DNA of 64,000 bases, taken from contig DS990592.1 in assembly GCA_000155695.1 (NCBI GenBank), forward strand, positions 4,747,331 through 4,811,330. The letters run 5' to 3'. The notes beneath the pieces are model-generated. The model was not told the origin of the DNA. It worked only from the letters and a program-made list of their open reading frames with translations, and searched no databases. The stretch is from Verrucomicrobiia bacterium DG1235. Lineage in GTDB: Bacteria > Verrucomicrobiota > Verrucomicrobiia > Opitutales > Opitutaceae. Shown here piece by piece: positions 53,166 to 61,304 of this stretch. Numbering within the stretch: the stretch's first letter is position 1; every line of letters begins with the position of its first letter. The position numbers and the translations under genes were made by a program.

Positions 53166-56100
53166 ATGATTTTCTATCGTTGCCACTGCAACGTTTGGTT
53201 GGTCTTCGTAGGGCTCTTGCTCGCGTGGAGCGCTTGTTTGCGTTCGGATGCGAAGGTGTTGGAGTTCGATGTCGCAGGAGGCAAAGCGGTCGAAACATTG
53301 AAGGTCGCAGCGATACAAGGAGATGTGGAGATTCTAATTTCTGTAGAGGCTTCCTCCAATGTGCAGACGAATACCATAAGAGGTCGGTTCGAGGTTCAAG
53401 AAGCCTTAAGTTTGATGCTGGAGGGCACCCCACTCGTGGCCGTCCCGGTTAGCAATGGGAAAGCGTACGGAATTATAGAACGATCAACGGATTTGGATAC
53501 GGATTCGTCTGATCAGCTTGACTTACAAAGTACAAAAGAAGAACCACCAATGAATTTCAAAAAAACGAAGAAGAAGATTAAAATAGGCAGTCTCTTTAGG
53601 GGATTGGTAGCGATTGCAGCTCCTGGACTTGTTGCGACTGAGGGAGTCGCTCAGGTCGAAGATGTAAATGTAGATGGAGACGAAGTGTTTGAATTGTCGC
53701 CTTTCGAAGTTAAAAATTCCGATAATGATATAGGATACTATTCTGAGAATACGCTAGCGGGAAGTCGCTTAAATAGCAGTATCTCTGATTTGGCGTCTTC
53801 GATTACGGTTGTAACCAGTCAACAGCTCGAGGATACGGCCGCTGTTGATATAAACGACGTGTTTTTGTATGAGGCAAACACGGAGGGGATGGGAAATTAT
53901 ACAGCTTACGAAGTGGATAAGAATGGAGCAGTCCAGGACCTCGGAGCCGGTCGAAGCAACGGAGGAATCGCCAGTGGTCCTTCGACTTCGAATCGCGTGC
54001 GAGGCATTGCTCCTGCGGATACGGCTCGCGACTATTTTCCGAGTATAGCGCGTATTCCTTTCGATGCGTATAATACGCAGACGATTGAGATAAATAGAGG
54101 ACCGAACTCTATTCTCTTTGGTTTAGGAAGCGCCGCCGGTATCGTGAACCAAAGTCAGTCGAAAGCAGTTGTCGGCTCGAATAGTGGTGAAGTTCAGGTC
54201 CGCTTCGGCAGTTGGGATTCGTTTCGGGCTAGTGCGAGCATCAATCGGACTATAGTCGAGAATCGTCTCGCCGTAAATGTATCCGTGTTGAATGACGAAA
54301 AGGGCTATCGTCGCAAGCCGTCCTATGATCGTACTAACCGTGAGTACATTGCCCTCACTTATCGGCCCACTGACAGCACTTCGGTTCGAGGCACGTACGA
54401 GCGTTATCGGAATGAGAACCGTCGCCCGAACAATGTGACTCCGCGTGATATGGTGACTTCTTGGGTCAATGCGGGAAGCCCGGCTTGGAATCCGCTTACG
54501 CGAACCTTCACGATCAACGGAGCCACGTCCGCGGCTATTGATTCTGACTCAGATCTTCCCAATGGGCTTGGCGGGCAAAGCGGTCGACCTTTGTTCTATT
54601 ATGACCAAGGAGAGCTTGAAGGATTCTATCAGCGACGCTTTGGCAATGAGCCGGGGAATGTCGGTGGTGGAACTGTTTATCGTCAGATGGTTTCCAATGG
54701 AGATGTAGAGGGGCCCTTGTATGTCTTGCCTGGTGTTACGGATCGTTCCGTTTACGATTGGGAAAGCATTAACATCGTTTCTTCGAATGTCGGAGAGGAT
54801 GAGGCCACGATTCAGAGTTTGGAAATCGATCAGAAGATTCTTCCGAATCTGTATTTGAATCTTGGATTCTTCGAAGAAAGCTTCGAGTCGAGAAACAGTT
54901 ATTTCATCGGACAGCAAACGGGCGCGACGATCCAGATCGATCCGAATACCCATATGTTGGATGGGAGCGCGAATCCTTATTTCGGAAGAGCGTTTGTCGA
55001 GACTCGCGAGCCGGATGAGTTTTTGCAGACGGAGGATAATTCGAATATTCGCGCGACGATCGCCTATGAAATGGATTTCACGCAGACTGACAATTGGACG
55101 CGGCATTTCGGTTCGCATCGAGCGATGGGACTCGCTTCATCGCGTGACTACGATACGAGCTATTATCGCTGGCGGCAGATGGTTGTGTCGGATAATCCAT
55201 GGGTTAACCCCTCGAATTTGTCGGCCGGAGCGGGCGGAGCGATTTATCGCCGCATGTATTTAGGTGGAACGGATGGCACTGTGGACTATGATCCAGGAAT
55301 TATTCTGAATGGTCCTCTGAGCACTTCTTTCTCGGTTGCTTATCCGACTGAGGCCGTCGCCGCTGATGCTCCTCTGGATTCCTTCGTTTGGACGACTGAG
55401 GCCGTAGCGCTAGATAACGAGCTTCATTTCGTTTCTCCGGCAGGCAATCAGGATACGGATTCGGAGGCATTTGTTTTGCAGAGTCATTTTTGGGACAAGA
55501 AGATTGTCACTACGCTCGGTTGGCGAAGCGATGACAACCGCGGTCGTTCGAGCAACTTCCCCGCAATCGACCCAGTTACCGGTCGCGCCGATCCTGCGGA
55601 GGTAGGCACGGATTGGAGTGATTGGCAGGAAGTGTCTGGAAGCACCAGTACGCGAGGTATCGTGGTCAAGCCGACGGAGTGGTTGAATTTCCACTACAAC
55701 GAATCTGACAACTTCACGCCGGAGGGAGTTTCCTACGATATTCGCGATGGCAGCTTTCTTCCATTGCCTACGGGCGAGGGCAAGGATTGGGGGATTGGTT
55801 TCAACCTGTTCGAAGGAAAGCTTTATGCGAATCTGAATTTCTTCGAAGCCGCTCAAGTGAATTCCAGAGTTGGAGGCACGGGAACCTTCATTTGGAGAAT
55901 GGGTTATTTCGACGAGGATTTCTTCGGAGATTGGGCGGCGCATGTGGCTGATCTCGAAGGGCTCTCGGGCTCTGCCGCGGATGCTCGCGTGCAGGAGATC
56001 ACTCAGTGGCCGGCGAACTTTGCGCAGTACAACGACAACGTCGTGGGCACGAGTACCTTGCAAGCTGAGGGAACTGAGCTACAGGTGATCTACAATCCGC

Positions 56101-56789
56101 TTCCGAATTGGAACTTCAAGTTCAACGTAGCACAGCAGGAAACTGTGTTCAGCGATATTGCTCCCGAGTACGAAGCCTGGAAAGCCGAGCGCCTTGCGGT
56201 TTGGCAAAACGCGAGCTCCAGTCTTTTGCCCGATGGTTTCCAGAATTTCTGGGACTATGATAACGACAACGCTCCCTATGATATCGGTACGAAGCGCAAT
56301 GCCTTGCATGGAACTTTGAATACGCCAGAGGCCTGGTTCAACACGAACGTCGATGCGAATATGGCTCTTCAGAAAAAACTCGAGGGCAAGGCAACGCCGA
56401 ACCAGCGCGAGTGGCGCTGGAACGTAATCACAAACTACAAGTTTAACGATGGCCGCTTCAAGGGACTCGGCGTGGGCGGAAGCGCTCGTTGGGAAGATGC
56501 AGCGATCATTGGATACCTTGGCGGAACTCCGGATGCGGATGGCGTATTGCGAGAGCTTGATCCGAATCGTCCGGTATACTCGGGCGAGGAGTTTCACGTC
56601 GATCTATGGGCAAGTTACTCGATGCCGGTGCTGTCGGATAAGGCGAATCTCAAGTTTCAGCTCAACGTGCGTGATGCGCTTGAGAGTGGTGGGCTTGAAG
56701 CGATTGGGATTAATCCGAACGGCCAGAAAACGGCTTTCCGGATCGTAGATCCACGTCGATTCTATCTAACGACAACGCTAGAATTTTAG
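53166..56789 (+). CDS. TonB-dependent receptor with N-terminal STN domain and an internal signal-like segment
   Basis: 1207 aa. Residues 1-29 are a signal peptide and about 30-105 an STN signalling domain (VLEFDVAGGKAVETLKVAA). At residue 129 (ATG at 53550) comes a second, complete signal-peptide-like stretch, MNFKKTKKKIKIGSLF...VAQ. The segment DEVFELSPFEVKN, typical of Opitutia receptors, follows. The plug (LASSITVVTSQQLEDTAAVDI, INRGPNSILFGLGSAAGIVN) and a barrel ending in TTTLEF complete it. With sigma and FecR upstream it should sense its own substrate, plausibly xylo-oligosaccharides given the downstream locus. The true start could be 53550. Confidence 0.92.
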   Translation: MIFYRCHCNVWLVFVGLLLAWSACLRSDAKVLEFDVAGGKAVETLKVAAIQGDVEILISVEASSNVQTNTIRGRFEVQEALSLMLEGTPLVAVPVSNGKAYGIIERSTDLDTDSSDQLDLQSTKEEPPMNFKKTKKKIKIGSLFRGLVAIAAPGLVATEGVAQVEDVNVDGDEVFELSPFEVKNSDNDIGYYSENTLAGSRLNSSISDLASSITVVTSQQLEDTAAVDINDVFLYEANTEGMGNYTAYEVDKNGAVQDLGAGRSNGGIASGPSTSNRVRGIAPADTARDYFPSIARIPFDAYNTQTIEINRGPNSILFGLGSAAGIVNQSQSKAVVGSNSGEVQVRFGSWDSFRASASINRTIVENRLAVNVSVLNDEKGYRRKPSYDRTNREYIALTYRPTDSTSVRGTYERYRNENRRPNNVTPRDMVTSWVNAGSPAWNPLTRTFTINGATSAAIDSDSDLPNGLGGQSGRPLFYYDQGELEGFYQRRFGNEPGNVGGGTVYRQMVSNGDVEGPLYVLPGVTDRSVYDWESINIVSSNVGEDEATIQSLEIDQKILPNLYLNLGFFEESFESRNSYFIGQQTGATIQIDPNTHMLDGSANPYFGRAFVETREPDEFLQTEDNSNIRATIAYEMDFTQTDNWTRHFGSHRAMGLASSRDYDTSYYRWRQMVVSDNPWVNPSNLSAGAGGAIYRRMYLGGTDGTVDYDPGIILNGPLSTSFSVAYPTEAVAADAPLDSFVWTTEAVALDNELHFVSPAGNQDTDSEAFVLQSHFWDKKIVTTLGWRSDDNRGRSSNFPAIDPVTGRADPAEVGTDWSDWQEVSGSTSTRGIVVKPTEWLNFHYNESDNFTPEGVSYDIRDGSFLPLPTGEGKDWGIGFNLFEGKLYANLNFFEAAQVNSRVGGTGTFIWRMGYFDEDFFGDWAAHVADLEGLSGSAADARVQEITQWPANFAQYNDNVVGTSTLQAEGTELQVIYNPLPNWNFKFNVAQQETVFSDIAPEYEAWKAERLAVWQNASSSLLPDGFQNFWDYDNDNAPYDIGTKRNALHGTLNTPEAWFNTNVDANMALQKKLEGKATPNQREWRWNVITNYKFNDGRFKGLGVGGSARWEDAAIIGYLGGTPDADGVLRELDPNRPVYSGEEFHVDLWASYSMPVLSDKANLKFQLNVRDALESGGLEAIGINPNGQKTAFRIVDPRRFYLTTTLEF

Positions 56790-56820
56790 AATCAGAGGTA
56801 TCCGATTCTATGAGTAGTCG

Positions 56821-56857
56821 CGGAGGTCGTTGCAGAGCGGCCTCCGTTTGCTTTTGG
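56821..56857 (+). terminator. Probable intrinsic terminator after the TonB receptor
   Basis: CGGAGG (56821-56826) pairs with CCTCCG (56841-56846), followed by TTTGCTTTT. It lies between the receptor and the dehydrogenase gene, so the latter has its own promoter. Confidence 0.7.
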
Positions 56858-56960
56858 GTAGCTGGGCTTCGCTCTTAGAGTGAGGTTTGCAAAGGCTGGT
56901 GTTTTATGTGGGAATTCCTCTTTGCCGAGTATTGGGTGAAACTTAAGTGAGGAGGTTACG

Positions 56961-57989
56961 ATGAAAGCGCTGGTTTTAGAGGAGTACGGACGATTCGAGT
57001 ATAAGGAGGTAGCTAGGCCGGAAATCGGGCCGAAGGAAGTTTTGGTGAAGGTCGAGGTGTGTGGAATTTGTGGCTCGGATGTGCATGGGATGGATGGCAG
57101 CACGGGGAGGCGTATCCCACCCATTATCATGGGGCATGAGGCGTCGGGTGAGATTGTTGAGGTAGGGGCGGAGGTCGAGTCGTGGAGTATAGGAAATCGG
57201 GTGACCTTTGATTCGACTGTCTATCGATTGGATGACTGGTACACGAAGAGAGGCTTGTATAATTTGAGCGATAAGCGGGAGGTGCTTGGCGTGTCGCCGG
57301 GTGATTTTCGACGTCATGGAGCGTTTGCGGAATTCGTTTCGATTCCCGAGCACATACTTCATACGATTCCGGATTCGGTGACTTACGAGCAGGCTGCCAT
57401 GGTCGAGCCGATTGCGGTCGCTTTGCATGCTTTGCGGTTGGCGGAAGTGGATCCATCGCAACGGTGCGTGGTCGTGGGAGTGGGAATGATTGGTGTATTC
57501 GTTCTTCAAGCACTGAGAGCTCTCGGTGTCGAAACGGTGTACGCTGTCGATTTGAATTCTAGGAACCGCGAACGGGCGATGAAGCAGGGTGCGGCGGAAG
57601 CGTTCGACCCGGCGGAAGAAGGGCTGGTGGAGCGAATTCAGGGGATGACAGAGGGTCGCGGCGTCGATCTGGCGATCGAGGCGGTGGGAATCGAGCCCAC
57701 GGTTAATCTGGCTGTTGATCTTTTGCGCAAAGGCGGAACGGCGGTGCTGGTTGGCAATTTGGCTCCCGACGTAAGCTTCCCGCTCCAAAAAGTAGTGACG
57801 CGTCAACTACGGATCCAAGGGAGCTGCGCGATTTGCGGCGAGTATCCGGATGCTCTTGAATTGATCGAAAAAGGGAAGATTCGAGTGGACGAGCATATAG
57901 CGGCGGTTGCTCCGCTGTCGGAAGGAGCCGCTTGGTTTGAGAAGCTCAAAAATAATCTCGTATCGGGAAAAGTGATACTGAAGCCATAG
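56961..57989 (+). CDS. Medium-chain dehydrogenase (sorbitol/threonine-dehydrogenase-like)
   Basis: 342 aa. The catalytic zinc ligands are C37 (VCGICGSDVHG), H59 and E60 (IIMGHEASGE). The nucleotide-binding motif is VVVGVGMIGVFVLQAL. The lobe that normally carries four Cys for structural zinc (GxCxxCxxGxxNLC) here reads STVYRLDDWYTKRGLYNLSD and has none of them. GAGGAGG lies 6 nt before the ATG. It is followed one base later by a Gfo/Idh/MocA gene, so they are co-transcribed. It probably oxidises a sugar or sugar alcohol released from hemicellulose. Confidence 0.92.
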   Translation: MKALVLEEYGRFEYKEVARPEIGPKEVLVKVEVCGICGSDVHGMDGSTGRRIPPIIMGHEASGEIVEVGAEVESWSIGNRVTFDSTVYRLDDWYTKRGLYNLSDKREVLGVSPGDFRRHGAFAEFVSIPEHILHTIPDSVTYEQAAMVEPIAVALHALRLAEVDPSQRCVVVGVGMIGVFVLQALRALGVETVYAVDLNSRNRERAMKQGAAEAFDPAEEGLVERIQGMTEGRGVDLAIEAVGIEPTVNLAVDLLRKGGTAVLVGNLAPDVSFPLQKVVTRQLRIQGSCAICGEYPDALELIEKGKIRVDEHIAAVAPLSEGAAWFEKLKNNLVSGKVILKP

Positions 57990-57990
57990 G

Positions 57991-59115
57991 ATGAAACGAA
58001 CGTATCGAGTGGGGATCGCAGGTTGCGGCAAGGTGGCGCATTTGCACGCGCGAGCGATTGCGGATTTGGAATCAATCGAATTGGTCGGAGTTTGGAGTCG
58101 TACGTGGGCGAATGCTGTTGAGTTTGCCGATTCTTATGAGGTGAAAGCTTGTGAGCGCATTGCCGAAATGGTTCGGAATGAGTCGATCGATATCGTGATC
58201 GTGTGTACGCCGCATCCGTTTCACGCGGACTCAGTTGAAGAAGCCGCAAGGGCGGGGGCTCACGTTTTGGTGGAGAAGCCGCTCGCGTCGACATTGGCGG
58301 ATTGTGATCGGATGATTGAGGTTTGTCGGGCGAAGGGAGTGAAACTGGGAGTCGTCAGTCAACGACGCTGGTATGAAGCTTCGATTCGCGTGAAGGCGGC
58401 GATCGATGCGGGTAAGATCGGTAAGCCGATTCTTGGAACGGTAGTGATGCTCGGCTGGCGAGACCAGAGCTATTACGACATGGATGAATGGCGAGGCACT
58501 TGGGCGATGGAAGGGGGCGGTGTGATGGTGAACCAGGCTCCGCATCCGCTGGATTTGTTTTTGTGGTACATGGGCGATGTGGAGGAGGTCTATGGGATTC
58601 GTCGGAATTTGAATCATCCTGGTATCGAAGTAGAGGATACAGCAGTGGCGGTGGTGAAGTTCAAAAGCGGAGCGATTGGGAATATCGTTTTAAGCAATTC
58701 GCAGAAGCCGGGGCTTTATGCGAAGGTGCACGTGCATGGGGAGAATGGCGCATCGGTCGGGACTCAGCCGGAAGGCGGCTCGATGTTTATCGCTGGCTCT
58801 ACGAGCGTGATGGAGCCGGCAATCAATGACCTTTGGACGGTGCCGGGCGAAGAGGATTTTCGGGAGCAATGGATTCGGGAGGATACGGCATCGTTTGGCG
58901 CGGTCGATCCCACGGTTCACTATATCGGTCTTCAGATCCAGGATATGGCTGAGTCGATCGATGAGGAGCGCGAGCCGGCTGTGACGGGATATGAGGGTCG
59001 GAAGGTCGTTGAGCTATTCACGGCCATCTATCGATCGACTCGTGATAATGGCCCGATCCGTTTTCCTTTGTCGGCTGAAGAGGATCGGGAGGATATGGAT
59101 GGTCGACTGGGCTGA
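57991..59115 (+). CDS. Gfo/Idh/MocA-family oxidoreductase
   Basis: 374 aa. The N-terminal Rossmann domain starts YRVGIAGCGKVAHLHARAI (GxGxxA pattern) and includes VIVCTPHPFHAD and the catalytic-lysine motif VLVEKPLAS. The C-terminal alpha/beta domain contains GGGVMVNQAPHPLDLFLWYMG, with the conserved HxxD-type segment. The family oxidises or reduces sugars and inositols with NAD(P). It starts one base after the dehydrogenase stop. The substrate is unknown, but the neighbouring hydrolases suggest a pentose or an aldonate. It converges with GH43 with a 6-bp gap. Confidence 0.94.
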   Translation: MKRTYRVGIAGCGKVAHLHARAIADLESIELVGVWSRTWANAVEFADSYEVKACERIAEMVRNESIDIVIVCTPHPFHADSVEEAARAGAHVLVEKPLASTLADCDRMIEVCRAKGVKLGVVSQRRWYEASIRVKAAIDAGKIGKPILGTVVMLGWRDQSYYDMDEWRGTWAMEGGGVMVNQAPHPLDLFLWYMGDVEEVYGIRRNLNHPGIEVEDTAVAVVKFKSGAIGNIVLSNSQKPGLYAKVHVHGENGASVGTQPEGGSMFIAGSTSVMEPAINDLWTVPGEEDFREQWIREDTASFGAVDPTVHYIGLQIQDMAESIDEEREPAVTGYEGRKVVELFTAIYRSTRDNGPIRFPLSAEEDREDMDGRLG

Positions 59116-59121
59116 TTGAGC

Positions 59122-61221
59122 CTAATCCACGATTTCCCAACGGAAGCAGGCTCCGCCTTTGCGATCTGGGGCGGCTCCGGGGGAGTCGGCGGAGGTGAGT
59201 TCGCCGAGGTGCGGTAGTGCGTGGAGGTAGCGGTTTGTGGCCAGCGACATTAACATGATGTCGCCGTTTAGGAGGTCTTGCCATTGGAAAAGGCTGGCTT
59301 GACCGGAGTCTTCGGAGACGAGTCGGACGTCGCCTACAGCGCCAACACCGGTGACCTTAGCGAATAGACCGTCGTTGGATTTGAGTGCGACTCGACCTTG
59401 TCCGCGATCGATGACTTGGAAGTGGGCGGCGGAGGAGGTCGCGAGTTCAGAATCTGGCGCTACAGGGCGTAGGAAGCCGTTCCAGGCGACGATGCTGGAT
59501 CCGTCGGCGATGCTGGATAGGGAGATTGTTTTGCCGAGAGGGATTTGACGAATGGGAGCTGCCGCGACTGGTTCGTCCACTGTGAAGGAGTCGAAGTCGG
59601 CGTAGCCGCCGGGATTGCCGTTTTCGTTGTAGTTGAATAGTGAGTACCTGACTCCTTGGAAGGTTTTTAGCTGGAAAACCATGGTGGATGGTTTGCCGAA
59701 GGGTTTGAACGTTTCACCGTCTTCGCTGTAGCTGAATCGGGCGAATTCGGCGTCGAAGTCGCAGTCGACGCGGAGATGAATGGTATCGCTTGTAATTGGT
59801 TTCTGGAATCGGATATCAGTGATTTGATCGTAGTGCTCGAGGAATAGGTGTTCGCTCGATTTGGAGACTCTGATCCAAGCGTAGGGGAAGTTTAGAAGGG
59901 CGAGGCCGGCTGCGTCGCCAGCTTCGAGACCGCGGGTATTGAGAGTGGTAGTGGCAGTGGATTGAGGACCGACGGAGCGTTGGGTGAGTGTATTGCGAGC
60001 GGACCAGAAGGAGTCGGCGGGAAGGGAGTGAAGGCGGAGGTGTCCGGGGCTTTCGGCGAGGGACCATTTGGAGTCGTCTGGAACGTGGTTCCATTGCCAG
60101 ACGTTGGCGAGTGGGCCGTCGAAGTCGTCGCTGCGTTGGTAGGGCGCGTAGGGAGTTTCTACTGGGAAGTCGGTTTCAGGCTTGAGCCAGGTGCGTGGGG
60201 AGCGTGTGAGGTTGCCCGGAAGGCCGAAGTAGGGCCAGCCGTCTTGCCAGGTAACCGGCGAGAGGCAGGTGAGGCGTCCGACGGAATTGTAGTCTATCAT
60301 GGAGAAGCCCCACCACTGGCCGCTCGGCGTGTCCACGAGACCGCCTTGGTGGAGAGAGATTGTACTGCCTGATTCGGGCGTAGGTTCGATGAGGTCGATC
60401 GCTGAACCGTTGCGACCCCAGCCTTCGAGTCGCCAGCCGTTTCCTTTGCCATAGGTCTCCCGGGCGCTGATGGTGGTGACTCCGTAGGGACCGTCTATTT
60501 GCTCGGAGCGGGCGCAGGGCATGTAGAGCATGGGGCTGTAGTTGGAGCTGGTGATGATGTATTGGCCGTCGATTTTGTAGAAGTGCACGCCCTCGCCGAT
60601 GCCGCTGCCGGCGGGGATGATGACGCGTTCGCTGCCGGGGACGATGTCGAGAAGATCGGGAGTGAGCTCGACCATGCGGATTTCGTTGTATCCCCAGATC
60701 GCATACGCTGTTCCGTCGTCATCGAAGAGCACGGAAAGGTCGTGCAGGGAGATTTTCATCTCTTGGCGCTTCCAGGGTCCGGCGGGATCGGTGGCGGAGA
60801 AGATCTGAGTCTTCTGTCCGTTGACATTGGTGAAAATGTAGAAGGTGCCCTTGTGGTAGCGCAGGCAGGGCGCCCAAATCCCTTGGCCGTAGATCTCGCC
60901 TCCTTCGAGTCGGAACTCCGGTCCGAGATCGAGCGTGTCGAGGGCGTAGGTGAGCAAGGACCAGTTGACGAGGTCTCGCGAGTGGAGGATGGGCAGGCCG
61001 GGCATGGTATGCATGGTGGTGCCGGTCAGGTAGTAGTCTTCGCCAACGCGGATGAGATCGGGATCTGAGAATTCGTCGTAGAAGAGCGGATTGGTGAAGG
61101 TGCCGTTTCCGTTGTCGGCTGTCCAGGTTTGGGCAGGAAGGAAGCTGGAGAGAATGATAGCCAGAGCGAGTGCGCCAACTTTGACGGAAAGTATGAACGA
61201 AGTTGAGACTGGGGGTGTCAT
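59122..61221 (-). CDS. Secreted glycoside hydrolase family 43 (beta-xylosidase/arabinofuranosidase)
   Basis: 699 aa with a signal peptide ending near LPAQ. The five-bladed GH43 domain (about 38-345) shows the three acidic catalytic positions: D53 (EFSDPDLI), D161 (LHDLSVLFDDDG) and E210 (GIGEGVHFYK). A GH43_C2-type beta-sandwich (about 370-565, RSDDFDGPLANVWQWNH) follows. A C-terminal fascin-like beta-trefoil (about 575-699, HFQVIDRGQGRVALKSNDG) could bind polysaccharide. It is predicted to cut xylosides or arabinosides outside the cytoplasm. It is transcribed divergently from the GH10 gene across 83 bp. Confidence 0.93.
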   Translation of the reverse strand: MTPPVSTSFILSVKVGALALAIILSSFLPAQTWTADNGNGTFTNPLFYDEFSDPDLIRVGEDYYLTGTTMHTMPGLPILHSRDLVNWSLLTYALDTLDLGPEFRLEGGEIYGQGIWAPCLRYHKGTFYIFTNVNGQKTQIFSATDPAGPWKRQEMKISLHDLSVLFDDDGTAYAIWGYNEIRMVELTPDLLDIVPGSERVIIPAGSGIGEGVHFYKIDGQYIITSSNYSPMLYMPCARSEQIDGPYGVTTISARETYGKGNGWRLEGWGRNGSAIDLIEPTPESGSTISLHQGGLVDTPSGQWWGFSMIDYNSVGRLTCLSPVTWQDGWPYFGLPGNLTRSPRTWLKPETDFPVETPYAPYQRSDDFDGPLANVWQWNHVPDDSKWSLAESPGHLRLHSLPADSFWSARNTLTQRSVGPQSTATTTLNTRGLEAGDAAGLALLNFPYAWIRVSKSSEHLFLEHYDQITDIRFQKPITSDTIHLRVDCDFDAEFARFSYSEDGETFKPFGKPSTMVFQLKTFQGVRYSLFNYNENGNPGGYADFDSFTVDEPVAAAPIRQIPLGKTISLSSIADGSSIVAWNGFLRPVAPDSELATSSAAHFQVIDRGQGRVALKSNDGLFAKVTGVGAVGDVRLVSEDSGQASLFQWQDLLNGDIMLMSLATNRYLHALPHLGELTSADSPGAAPDRKGGACFRWEIVD

Positions 61222-61304
61222 ATTCGATAGGGAATGGGTTGAAGAACGTCTAATTCACTCCTTGTGGCTTTTTGAAGGATGTGGACTTAGACCGTACTAG
61301 ATAA

